A stretch of 5,990 nt of DNA from an uncultured Clostridia bacterium (GCA_946061315.1 CAMGRB010000096.1:1-5990); one strand, 5' to 3'. Positions 1-5,807 are shown, numbered from the stretch's first letter. The notes: a model not told the origin generated them from the sequence alone. Made by a program: numbers and translations.

Positions 1-117
1 AGAATTTTGCCCGTATTGAAAGTAGCATTCGGGGCTATTAAAGAATTTTTCAAGGCTCGCGCCTTGTCATCAAAAATCAACGGAGGAAAAGTAAATGGAA
101 CAAACGAAGCAAAGTGA
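1..117 (+). CDS. C-terminal end of a probable DUF2953 family protein (partial, runs off the left edge)
   Basis: The first frame is open from base 1 to a TGA at 115-117, giving a 38-residue tail; the other two plus-strand frames stop within the first 40 bases. The tail begins RILPVLKVAFGAIKEFF and ends in a basic, polar stretch. A hydrophobic/amphipathic helix followed by a charged tail fits the end of a DUF2953 (YtfI-like) membrane-associated protein. The main argument is context: in many Firmicutes a DUF2953 gene lies immediately upstream of ytfJ, as here. The reading frame overlaps the ytfJ start by 23 bases, which suggests translational coupling. The assignment is inference from position, because the tail is too short to show a family motif. 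It could be another small upstream gene. Confidence 0.5.
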   Translation, partial: RILPVLKVAFGAIKEFFKARALSSKINGGKVNGTNEAK

Positions 118-508
118 ACTCATAAGAGCCGCGCTTGAAAACGTCAAAACTATGGCGGACGCAAACACCGTGACGGGAACGCCAATAACCACCGAAAGCG
201 GTACGGTTATAATACCTATATCGAAGATATTTGTAGGTATTGCAACCGGCGGAATCGATTATTTCGGCAAAAAATCGACCGTGGATCAAAACTTCGGCGG
301 TGGCGGCGGAACGGGAGTTACCGTATCGCCCGTAGGTTTTCTCGTTGTTGACCCCAAGGGAAAGGTAGATCTTCTCAACGTAAACTATGAGCCGAAGGAC
401 CCCGTTTCTCAAATTATCGGTCTTATTGAAAATTCGCCCGAAATAATCGAGAAAATAAAGAGCCTTTTCCCGAAAAAAGACAAGAAAGAGGAAAAAGAGG
501 AAGAATAA
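95..508 (+). CDS. ytfJ: GerW/YtfJ family sporulation protein
   Basis: The 137-residue product has the size and layout of the YtfJ (GerW) family, sporulation-associated proteins linked in Bacillus to spore properties and germination. An N-terminal helix (about residues 5-22) precedes a beta-rich core with VIIPISKIFVGIATGG at about 38-53. A glycine run (about 68-74) leads into TGVTVSPVGFLVVD (about 73-86), the family's hallmark Gly-rich loop plus strand. A C-terminal helix (about 103-125) ends in a Lys/Glu-rich tail, KKDKKEEKEEE. There is no signal peptide or membrane helix, so the protein is probably cytosolic in the spore compartment. GGAGGA at 82-87 sits 7 bases before the ATG and supports this start. 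The gene overlaps the upstream frame and is followed by a D-Ala-D-Ala carboxypeptidase, a neighbourhood common in Clostridia. The biochemical activity of the family is unknown to me. Confidence 0.9.
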   Translation: MEQTKQSELIRAALENVKTMADANTVTGTPITTESGTVIIPISKIFVGIATGGIDYFGKKSTVDQNFGGGGGTGVTVSPVGFLVVDPKGKVDLLNVNYEPKDPVSQIIGLIENSPEIIEKIKSLFPKKDKKEEKEEE

Positions 509-576
509 TTCTCTTTTCCCGTTATAAATTTCGGGGCATAATAAGCTTATAAAAATTTTTTCGAGGTAAGATTATT

Positions 577-1680
577 ATGTCCTTAACTTCAAAATTTATA
601 TGCTCCGTATTTCTTGCGTCTTTTATATTCTGCACGTCGGCGTACGCCGTTGACGTATCGGCAAAAAGCGCCGTCCTTATAGAAGCGGACTCGGGAGATG
701 CGGTATATGAAAAAAACGCGGATATCCGTATGCCTATGGCGAGCACTACGAAAATAATGACGGCTATCGTCGCAATAGAAAACTGTCCGCTTGAAAAAGA
801 AGTAAAAATAACGAAGGAGTCCGTCGGGATAGAGGGCTCGTCGATATATCTGCACGAGGGTGAAACTCTTACGATGGAGCAGCTTTTGTATGCTCTGCTT
901 CTCTCGAGCGCAAACGACGCCTCCGTTGCCATCGCAAACGAGGTAGGGGGCGACGTTGATACGTTTGTCGGTATGATGAACGAAAAAGCTAAAGAGCTTG
1001 GTCTTTGCGACACGCATTTTGACAATCCGCACGGTCTTGACAGTGAAAGTCACTACACGACCTCAAAGGATCTTGCCAAAATTGCCGCATATGCGATGAA
1101 AAATCCGATTTTTGCGGATATTGTATCGACCTATAAAAAGGCTATTCCGTTAAACGACGGAGAGGGCACGAGAGTTCTTGTAAATCACAACAAGCTCCTG
1201 CGCCTTTACGACGGTGCGGTAGGTATCAAAACGGGCTTCACCAAAAAAAGCGGACGTTGCCTCGTTTCCTGTGCGGAGGTTGACGGGGTGCGTATGATAT
1301 GCGTAACGCTAAACGCCCCGAACGATTGGTCGGACCACCGAAATATGCTCGATTACGGCTTTTCGCAATACGAAAATATTTCCCTTGCCGAAGCGGGCTC
1401 ATATACTCTTTCACTCGACGTTATAAACGGCACGAAAAAGAAAATTCTCTGCTCAAACTATTATCCCGTTTCGGTAACTCTGAAAAAGGACGGTATTGAT
1501 ATAACCGCATCGGTCGAGGTGAACAGATTTCTTTGCGCGCCCATATCTCAAAACGACGTGGTCGGACAAATAGTATTTTACAACAACGGACAAAAAATCG
1601 CCACCGCCGATCTATATGCTCTTGAAAAGGCGGACAATATAACTTATAAAAAATCTCTCTTTGAAAGAATATTCTCTTAA
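577..1680 (+). CDS. Secreted D-alanyl-D-alanine carboxypeptidase, peptidase S11 family (DacB/DacF-like PBP)
   Basis: The 367-residue product is a low-molecular-weight penicillin-binding protein that removes the terminal D-Ala from peptidoglycan stem peptides outside the membrane. Residues 1-24 form a signal peptide (hydrophobic core, likely cut after SAYA). All three catalytic motifs are intact: S56-T-T-K59 with the acylating serine, S111-A-N113, and K218-T-G220 followed by FTKKSGRC. FDNPHGLD (148-155) is also typical of S11. The region from about 265 to 355 fits the beta-rich PBP5 C-terminal domain. The C-terminal end is short (KKSLFERIFS), so any amphipathic membrane anchor is much reduced. 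GAGGT at 563-567 lies 9 bases before the ATG. The gene follows ytfJ by 68 bp and precedes the pseudouridine synthase by 1 bp. Placement beside ytfJ suggests a spore cortex or sporulation-stage role, like DacF or DacB of Bacillus, but the sequence cannot separate this from a vegetative enzyme. Confidence 0.95.
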   Translation: MSLTSKFICSVFLASFIFCTSAYAVDVSAKSAVLIEADSGDAVYEKNADIRMPMASTTKIMTAIVAIENCPLEKEVKITKESVGIEGSSIYLHEGETLTMEQLLYALLLSSANDASVAIANEVGGDVDTFVGMMNEKAKELGLCDTHFDNPHGLDSESHYTTSKDLAKIAAYAMKNPIFADIVSTYKKAIPLNDGEGTRVLVNHNKLLRLYDGAVGIKTGFTKKSGRCLVSCAEVDGVRMICVTLNAPNDWSDHRNMLDYGFSQYENISLAEAGSYTLSLDVINGTKKKILCSNYYPVSVTLKKDGIDITASVEVNRFLCAPISQNDVVGQIVFYNNGQKIATADLYALEKADNITYKKSLFERIFS

Positions 1681-1681
1681 A

Positions 1682-2410
1682 ATGGAAAAAATAAGACTTC
1701 AAAAATTCTTTACCGATCAAAAAATAATGTCGCGCAGAAGCGCCGAAAAGGTTATCGAGGCGGGCAACGTCAAGATAAACGGCAAGACGGCAAAGCTCGG
1801 CGACAAGGTTGACCCCGAAAACGACACGGTCGAATTCAACGGGAAAATCATAGAAAAAACCGCGTTCTCAAAAAGGTATATTATGCTCAACAAGCCCATC
1901 GGGTACGTTTCTACCGTGTCCGATGAGAAAGGACGCAAGTGCGTTTCGGACCTTGTAAAAGACGTTGGAGAGCGCGTATATCCCGTCGGCAGACTCGATA
2001 TGTTCTCGGACGGTCTTTTGATAATGACAAACGACGGAGAGCTTGCAAACCGCCTGACGCACCCGAAAAACAACGTTACAAAGAAATACAGCGTGCTAAT
2101 AAAGGGTCAGATCTCTCCCGAAGCGCTTGCTACCCTTACCTCTCCCATGGATATTGACGGGTATAAGATACGGCCTGTTGGCGTTCATATAGTATCCGTC
2201 AAAAACGGGAACACAAGTGCTATTTTCACGCTCCACGAGGGCAGGAACAGGCAGATAAGAAAAATGTGCGAGCAATGCTCACTTACCGTTATGCGCCTGA
2301 CGAGAATAGCGATAGGCAGCTTAAAGCTCGGCGACCTCGAAAAAGGAAAATGGCGCGAGCTTACAAAAGCCGAGGTTGACTATCTTTACGGCAGAAGCGC
2401 AAACGATTGA
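1682..2410 (+). CDS. rluB: Ribosomal large subunit pseudouridine synthase, RsuA/RluB family
   Basis: This 242-residue enzyme should isomerise a uridine in rRNA to pseudouridine. An N-terminal S4 RNA-binding domain (about residues 1-60: IRLQKFF, SRRSAEKVIEAGNVKING) is followed by the RsuA/RluB catalytic domain. The domain carries LNKPIGYVSTVSD (about 69-81), the catalytic motif PVGRLDMFSDGLLIMTNDG with the nucleophilic aspartate at about D106, and EGRNRQIRKM (186-195). Length and layout are full. I chose the ATG at 1682, one base after the carboxypeptidase stop. A TTG at 1661 in the same frame would overlap the preceding gene and add seven residues not needed for the S4 fold. No good Shine-Dalgarno precedes 1682, so translation probably depends on coupling to the upstream gene. 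RluB (23S U2605-type) is the usual call in Firmicutes; RsuA-type specificity cannot be excluded. Confidence 0.92.
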   Translation: MEKIRLQKFFTDQKIMSRRSAEKVIEAGNVKINGKTAKLGDKVDPENDTVEFNGKIIEKTAFSKRYIMLNKPIGYVSTVSDEKGRKCVSDLVKDVGERVYPVGRLDMFSDGLLIMTNDGELANRLTHPKNNVTKKYSVLIKGQISPEALATLTSPMDIDGYKIRPVGVHIVSVKNGNTSAIFTLHEGRNRQIRKMCEQCSLTVMRLTRIAIGSLKLGDLEKGKWRELTKAEVDYLYGRSAND

Positions 2411-2425
2411 GTATCGGAGGATATT

Positions 2426-2818
2426 ATGCTTACGGTAAAACCGATTCAGACAAAAGAAGAACAAAAAGAACTTGCAGATATTTGTAACGTGAAGTTTGAT
2501 TATTCCTCCTTTGCATACCGTGCAGATGAGGACGACGGGCTTATAGGAATATGCCAGTTTACGTTTGAAAATAACGTCGGATACATAAAAAATCTTGCAT
2601 ATGCCCCGGCTCGAAAGGATACGGAGGCTATGATAATAATGCTCCGTACCACCATGAACTTTATGTTCAGGTGCGGAATTGAAAAGTCCTGTATTTTGGC
2701 GGGTGCGACAAGCGAGGAGCTTGCTTCCCTTTCGGGTTACAAAAAAGGCGAGGACGGAAATTTTTATATAGACCTGAAGCTTTTTTATGATTCACCATGT
2801 AAATATCAAGGAAAATAA
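2426..2818 (+). CDS. Small GNAT-like (N-acetyltransferase fold) protein of unknown substrate
   Basis: The 130-residue product resembles short clostridial proteins with a GNAT-like fold. The region at about 35-50 (EDDGLIGICQFTFENN) looks like GNAT strands, and GYIKNLAYAPARKDTEAM (52-69) sits where the acetyl-CoA-binding strand and loop normally lie. The helix LRTTMNFMFRCGIEK (73-87) and GYKKGEDGNFYIDL (104-117) fit the C-terminal half of the fold. The usual R/Q-x-x-G-x-G/A pyrophosphate loop is not present; RKDTEA takes its place, so acetyl-CoA binding is doubtful. GGAGG at 2416-2420 is 5 bases before the ATG. The gene is 15 bp after the pseudouridine synthase and last before the terminator, so it is probably co-transcribed. 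A link to ribosome or protein modification is speculation. Fold assignment is moderate, function unknown. Confidence 0.7.
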   Translation: MLTVKPIQTKEEQKELADICNVKFDYSSFAYRADEDDGLIGICQFTFENNVGYIKNLAYAPARKDTEAMIIMLRTTMNFMFRCGIEKSCILAGATSEELASLSGYKKGEDGNFYIDLKLFYDSPCKYQGK

Positions 2819-2848
2819 AAACCTGCAACCGAACGGTTGCAGATTTTT
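2817..2848. terminator. Bidirectional intrinsic terminator between convergent operons
   Basis: A perfect 8-bp stem, CTGCAACC (2823-2830) with GGTTGCAG (2835-2842), closes on a GAAC loop. It is flanked by AAAAA (2817-2821) on the left and TTTTT (2844-2848) on the right, so each strand reads a GC-rich hairpin followed by a T-run. On the plus strand it lies just after the stop of the GNAT-like gene; on the minus strand it begins 9 bases after the bioY stop. It should end both transcripts. Confidence 0.93.
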
Positions 2849-2851
2849 GTT

Positions 2852-3448
2852 TTATATGCGTATTCTCTTTTTTATCGCCTTTGCAATAAAGAAGGCGGCG
2901 GGAATGAGCAAAAGATCCTTCAGTATGTACGGCAACGAAACAAGCATTAAGGACTGGAAGAAGCCGTTTTTTGAAAGAACCATGTATTGAAGCGTTCCGA
3001 GCAGATGGCATACGACTACACCGAGTACGCCAAGTGCCATACCGAGCTTTTTATCGGCTAAAATACCACATAAAAGTGCGAGCAGAATAAAGCCCCATAT
3101 AAATCCTCCCGTATAGCCTATAAGCACCGCAAAACCGCCCTTGAATGAGGCGAAAACGGGAGCGCCTACGGCACCGAGCATCACGTAAACGCCGACACTT
3201 GCAACTCCTTTTTTGGCGCCGAGAAAATATCCCGCAAGCGATACCGCAAACGTCTGAAGGGTTATCGGCACCATATTCGGCATTGGAATCGATACTTGCG
3301 AAAGCGCCGCTATTATAGCGGTAAATACGGCTATAAACACCATATCTCTTATTTTTATATGCTCGGAGTTCTCTTTTGTTTTATTGTTAATTTCCGATGC
3401 GTCTTTATCTTTGTTTGTTTCTAAAATATTGTTATTGTTCTCTTTCAT
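2852..3448 (-). CDS. bioY: Biotin transporter BioY, substrate-binding (S) component of an ECF transporter
   Basis: The 198-residue integral membrane protein binds biotin in the cytoplasmic membrane and normally works with a shared ECF energising module (EcfA, EcfA', EcfT), which is not in this window. About six hydrophobic segments are visible from residue 36 on. Family signatures are present: VPITLQTFAV (60-69), GVYVMLGAVGAPVFA (86-100) and GGFAVLIGYTGGFIWGF (104-120), followed by helices to about 190 and a basic C-terminus (KKRIRI). The N-terminus carries about 33 extra polar residues rich in Asn, Lys and Glu, longer than usual for BioY. The ATG is 12 bp after the birA stop, with AGGA overlapping that TAG stop as a weak Shine-Dalgarno. 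The downstream position behind birA indicates one operon controlled by the operator upstream of birA. Specificity for biotin follows from the family and from this pairing. Confidence 0.95.
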   Translation of the reverse strand: MKENNNNILETNKDKDASEINNKTKENSEHIKIRDMVFIAVFTAIIAALSQVSIPMPNMVPITLQTFAVSLAGYFLGAKKGVASVGVYVMLGAVGAPVFASFKGGFAVLIGYTGGFIWGFILLALLCGILADKKLGMALGVLGVVVCHLLGTLQYMVLSKNGFFQSLMLVSLPYILKDLLLIPAAFFIAKAIKKRIRI

Positions 3449-3460
3449 AACTTTTTTATC

Positions 3461-4429
3461 CTATACTTTGCGCACACGGGCTTCACCCGAGTTGAATTTC
3501 ATTATTCCGTCGCCGGTATCTACTATGAGGCAGGCATCGTCGTCTATATCCTTTGCAACGCCGCAAACTACCTCATTGCCTCTGTAAACCGCCACCGGCT
3601 TTCCTATTATATCCGACCTGTCTTTGTACGGTTTTATATATTCTTTTTTTTCTATATCCGGATAATATTCAAAAAATTTATCTATTATCCTGGCGGCAAG
3701 AAGTGATTTATATCCTTTCGGCGCACTGCCCGTATATATGCTCCCCGCTATATCCTTTATCTCGTCGGGAAAACCGTCTTTTGAGGGAGGCGCTATATTT
3801 ACTCCTATTCCGATAATGGCATACTCAAGCTGACCGCTTTCAAGGTCTACCGACGCCTCGGTCAGAATACCGCATACCTTTTTGCCGCGCATAAAAATAT
3901 CGTTGACCCACTTTATTTTACATTCCTCGCCGCTTGTTTCCTCAATTGCCTCCGCTACCGCAACGGCACCGAGAACGGTAACGTTGACGCTTTGTGCGGC
4001 GGACAGCTTGGGTCTTAAAATGATACTCATATAAAGCCCGTTTTCACTTTTTGATATAAAGCTCCTGCCCATTCGCCCTTTGCCGCCCGTCTGGCTCTTT
4101 ACTATGATGACCGTGCCCTCCTGCGCATCTGCCGCGGCAAGCTCTTTGGCGATTGTATTTGAGGAACTTTCCTTATCGAAAATAACGACGTTATGATTGC
4201 TTTTCATAAGCGATTTAATTGAGGTCACGTTAAAAATATCGTTGTCGGGTAAGAATGTATATCCGCTTTTTGTCTGCGACGATATAAGATATCCCTCGTC
4301 TTTAAGCTGTGATACGGTTTTCCATACGCAGTTGCGGCTGACACCTATCATATCGGCTATTTCCTGACCCGAAACGCTCTGTCCTACGTTACTTTGGAAT
4401 ATTTCAAGAACCTTTTCTTTTACCGTCAT
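3461..4429 (-). CDS. birA: Bifunctional biotin-[acetyl-CoA-carboxylase] ligase and biotin operon repressor BirA
   Basis: The 322-residue protein makes biotinyl-5'-AMP and transfers biotin to the lysine of carboxylase carrier domains; in two-domain (group II) enzymes it also represses biotin genes. An N-terminal winged helix-turn-helix (about 18-49: SVSGQEIADMIGVSRNCVWKTVSQLKDEGYLI) precedes the ligase domain. The ligase shows SSSNTIAKELA (about 88-98), the biotinyl-AMP loop GGKGRMGR (115-122), KWVNDI (173-178, with V where many members have P), KVCGILTEA (184-192) and GIGVNI (207-212). A small C-terminal beta domain (about 275-322) contains the usual conserved glycine segments. I start at the ATG at 4427-4429 because GGAGGG lies 6 bases upstream; a TTG-started version from 4495 would run through the promoter and operator. 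The HTH, plus an operator-like palindrome directly upstream, supports self-repression. bioY follows by 12 bp. Confidence 0.95.
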   Translation of the reverse strand: MTVKEKVLEIFQSNVGQSVSGQEIADMIGVSRNCVWKTVSQLKDEGYLISSQTKSGYTFLPDNDIFNVTSIKSLMKSNHNVVIFDKESSSNTIAKELAAADAQEGTVIIVKSQTGGKGRMGRSFISKSENGLYMSIILRPKLSAAQSVNVTVLGAVAVAEAIEETSGEECKIKWVNDIFMRGKKVCGILTEASVDLESGQLEYAIIGIGVNIAPPSKDGFPDEIKDIAGSIYTGSAPKGYKSLLAARIIDKFFEYYPDIEKKEYIKPYKDRSDIIGKPVAVYRGNEVVCGVAKDIDDDACLIVDTGDGIMKFNSGEARVRKV

Positions 4430-4435
4430 ACCTTT

Positions 4436-4441
4436 CCCTCC
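4436..4441 (-). promoter_or_regulatory. Ribosome binding site fixing the birA start
   Basis: GGAGGG on the minus strand lies 6 bases before the ATG at 4429. It is the only strong Shine-Dalgarno near the 5' end of this frame and rules in favour of the 322-residue product. Confidence 0.85.
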
Positions 4442-4454
4442 TATTTTATATAAT

Positions 4455-4487
4455 ATTGTCACCGATATTAAAATTCGAGGTGACAAT
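4455..4487. promoter_or_regulatory. Probable BirA operator (inverted repeat) of the birA-bioY operon
   Basis: ATTGTCACC (4455-4463) and GGTGACAAT (4479-4487) are perfect 9-bp inverted arms around a 15-bp A/T-rich spacer. Known BirA operators have the form TTGTnAACC, a spacer of about 14-16 bp, and the inverse arm; this site keeps the TTGT...ACC / GGT...ACAA pattern with C in the variable part and one base less per arm. It lies 25 bp upstream of birA, and the encoded BirA has a DNA-binding domain. Biotinyl-AMP-loaded BirA dimer would be expected to bind here and shut off the operon when biotin is plentiful. Assignment combines visible symmetry with family knowledge. Confidence 0.85.
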
Positions 4488-4495
4488 GCCTTCAA
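4467..4495 (-). promoter_or_regulatory. Predicted sigma-A promoter of birA-bioY, overlapping the operator
   Basis: On the minus strand TTGAAG (4490-4495, -35, 4 of 6 consensus) is separated by exactly 17 bases from TTTAAT (4467-4472, -10, 5 of 6). Transcription would begin near 4460. The -10 lies in the operator spacer and the start point in its downstream arm, so repressor binding would block polymerase. The match is moderate; a TATA-rich stretch nearer the gene (about 4446-4455) lacks a good -35 partner. Confidence 0.6.
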
Positions 4496-4528
4496 AATAA
4501 AACGGTAGAAAAACTACCGTTTATTTTG
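4493..4528 (-). terminator. Intrinsic terminator of the LCP-like gene
   Basis: On the minus strand CTACCG... is matched as CGGTAG (positions 4514-4519 and 4503-4508) around a five-base T loop; three more A-T pairs (4520-4522 with 4500-4502) and, after a one-base bulge, further A-T pairs extend it. The 3' side reads TTTTATTTT (4502-4494). It starts within 10 bases of the stop at 4536. The end of its T-tract touches the -35 of birA, so the LCP unit ends exactly where the biotin operon begins. Confidence 0.85.
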
Positions 4529-4535
4529 TTTATTC

Positions 4536-5666
4536 TCATGCGCCGTAGAGTGCGCTTATAAGTGCAGTCCTCTCGGCTTCATAATCTACCGTATGTACGT
4601 TGAACGAGAACGAATCTACAGCTTTATTGCCTATGTATACGAATTTAGCGGTGGGATTCTTGATAATTGAAATTCCAACTCCGACAAGCGAGGTGACCTC
4701 TTTTCTCGAAACGGATGCATCGGTATTGGAAATAAGCGCTTTAGCCACTTTTGTGCACTTGCCGAGTCCTGACGATAATGCATTCATACCCGTTATTTTG
4801 AGGATGTGCTTAACTTGGGAGAACTTATCTGTTCTTGTTGCCAGATACGCAAGCATCTGGTTTCCGCCAAGCTTAACCCTGCCCGTATCATCTCTGTAAA
4901 CGTCCTCTATATCTTCGTTATTCAAAACTTCTTTAAGTTCGGGTATTGCTTCGTTAACGGCTGCTATCTCTCTGTCGTTAAGAGCAAGATTTATTCCGCC
5001 GACTGCGTCAACCATACCGGAGAAGGCTTTTGTGGTGATCTCGGCGTATCCGTTGATTTCTATTCCGAAATTCCCTGAAACGGTTTTTGCAAGCAAAGCG
5101 GCACCGCCCCACTCATACGCGTCCTGTAAAGGTCCTACCTTATCTACCTCGGGTATATATGCAAGAACTCTGTTGTTGAGTTTAGCACCTGTAATTTTAT
5201 TAGTGACCTTGTTCACAGACACGATCATTATAATGTCTGCGTGAGCTACAGTCGAAGGATCGTCCGTATATTTATCAATGCCGAGCACAAGGTAGTTCAA
5301 CACGTTTTCATCTGCCTTTATGTTTGAAGACGTGGCGTTATAGTTGAGCGTTGCCTTCTCTACCATACTACTGAACTTTGCGTCTTCAAGTGCGCTACTC
5401 TGGTAAGGTCTCATATCTTCGACTCTGTCCTCAACGTTAATTTTTTCATTGCTATAATCGCCGTCACCGAATTTTGTATAAAGTAAGCTTATAGCACCGT
5501 TTACCAAGAATAACAGCAACGTAAGAATTGCGACAAATACGGCAACGGTAAGAACAACTCCCGACAAAAAGGAACTCTTTTTCCTTTTTCCTGCTGCCAA
5601 TCCGGCACGCTGATCTTCCGGGACGTTTGCAGAGTTTGCTCTTCTTTCTTTAATCTCTTTGCTCAC
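4536..5666 (-). CDS. LytR-CpsA-Psr (LCP) family-like single-pass membrane protein, probably divergent
   Basis: The 376-residue protein (GTG start) has a basic cytoplasmic N-terminus, one transmembrane segment (about residues 36-62) and an extracytoplasmic domain similar to LCP enzymes, which attach teichoic acids or other glycopolymers to peptidoglycan. Visible LCP features are LNYLVLGIDKYTDD (about 123-136), HADIIMIVSVNKVTNKITG (142-160), LQDAYEWGGAALLAKTV (180-196), FSGMVDAVGGINLAL (215-229) and LGGNQMLAYLATRTDKF (266-282). The usual SIPRDT motif is replaced by KLNNRVL (162-168), and the FxRxxRQ arginines after the ATR segment are replaced by SQVKHI (283-288). Catalysis is therefore uncertain; a structural or regulatory role is possible. 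The start at 5666 is preferred because AAAGGAG lies 8 bases upstream; an ATG at 5690 (384 residues) has no Shine-Dalgarno. It is transcribed alone, from a strong promoter to its own terminator. Confidence 0.85.
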   Translation of the reverse strand: MSKEIKERRANSANVPEDQRAGLAAGKRKKSSFLSGVVLTVAVFVAILTLLLFLVNGAISLLYTKFGDGDYSNEKINVEDRVEDMRPYQSSALEDAKFSSMVEKATLNYNATSSNIKADENVLNYLVLGIDKYTDDPSTVAHADIIMIVSVNKVTNKITGAKLNNRVLAYIPEVDKVGPLQDAYEWGGAALLAKTVSGNFGIEINGYAEITTKAFSGMVDAVGGINLALNDREIAAVNEAIPELKEVLNNEDIEDVYRDDTGRVKLGGNQMLAYLATRTDKFSQVKHILKITGMNALSSGLGKCTKVAKALISNTDASVSRKEVTSLVGVGISIIKNPTAKFVYIGNKAVDSFSFNVHTVDYEAERTALISALYGA

Positions 5667-5674
5667 GACTGAAT

Positions 5675-5681
5675 CTCCTTT
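5675..5681 (-). promoter_or_regulatory. Ribosome binding site favouring a GTG start for the LCP-like gene
   Basis: AAAGGAG on the minus strand is 8 bases before GTG (5664-5666). The same bases would be coding if the ATG at 5690 were used, and that ATG is preceded only by A/T-rich sequence without a Shine-Dalgarno. This makes the GTG the better start. Confidence 0.75.
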
Positions 5682-5724
5682 ACCACTCATTTACTATTCA
5701 TTATAAAGAACAATATCAAAGAAT

Positions 5725-5753
5725 ATTATACAATAACGTTTGCGTCTTGTCAA
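5725..5753 (-). promoter_or_regulatory. Consensus sigma-A promoter of the LCP-like gene
   Basis: On the minus strand a perfect TTGACA (5748-5753) and a perfect TATAAT (5725-5730) are separated by exactly 17 bases. Upstream, 5754-5780 carries A-tracts on the same strand that could act as an UP element. Transcription should begin near 5718, giving a leader of about 50 bases before the GTG at 5666. No operator-like repeat overlaps it, so expression may be constitutive and strong. Confidence 0.93.
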
Positions 5754-5774
5754 TACTTTTTTTACATATTTTTC

Positions 5775-5807
5775 TCAAATAAAACGCAGTTTTTTCAAAG
5801 AAATGCG
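5775..5807 (-). terminator. Weak candidate terminator for the right-edge gene
   Basis: On the minus strand CGCA (5807-5804) can pair with TGCG (5788-5785), with interrupted A-T pairs inside, followed by TTTTATTTG (5784-5776). The stem is short and imperfect, but it lies 3 bases after the stop of the edge gene and before the LCP promoter, where a terminator would be expected. Confidence 0.3.

Noticed and set aside
490..519. Imperfect hairpin around the ytfJ stop codon (GGAAAAAGAG with CTCTTTTCC)
   Set aside because: The stem is A/T-rich with a bulge and no T-tract follows, so it is not a convincing terminator; the repeat may come from the Lys/Glu-coding tail.
541..550. Perfect palindrome ATAAGCTTAT upstream of the carboxypeptidase
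   Set aside because: Ten A/T-rich bases with no second copy and no known matching operator; likely chance.
509..576. Possible promoter for the carboxypeptidase (CATAAT at 537-542 with TTTTCC 17 bases upstream)
   Set aside because: The -35 matches only 3 of 6 bases and the region is A/T-rich enough to give this by chance; a sporulation-sigma promoter cannot be judged by eye.
522..1053. Long antisense open frames on the minus strand over the carboxypeptidase
   Set aside because: They lie wholly within a gene with intact catalytic motifs, show no family features and have serine- or arginine-rich composition typical of antisense shadows. Similar frames over ytfJ, the pseudouridine synthase, BirA and the LCP-like gene were rejected for the same reason.
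1661..1681. A TTG start seven codons upstream for the pseudouridine synthase
   Set aside because: It overlaps the end of the carboxypeptidase gene and adds residues outside the S4 domain; the ATG at 1682 matches the family's N-terminus.
4430..4495. A 22-residue N-terminal extension of BirA starting at a TTG at 4493-4495
   Set aside because: It would translate the promoter and operator, starts within the predicted -35, has no Shine-Dalgarno, and the HTH domain is complete from the ATG at 4429, which has GGAGGG upstream.
5687..5701. Four-codon upstream frame (ATG AAT AGT AAA TGA) in the LCP leader
   Set aside because: No ribosome binding site and too short to distinguish from chance; no attenuator-like structure accompanies it.
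5700..5705. Second TATAAT on the minus strand, closer to the LCP-like gene
   Set aside because: No acceptable -35 lies 16-18 bases upstream, and the consensus promoter at 5725-5753 already explains transcription.
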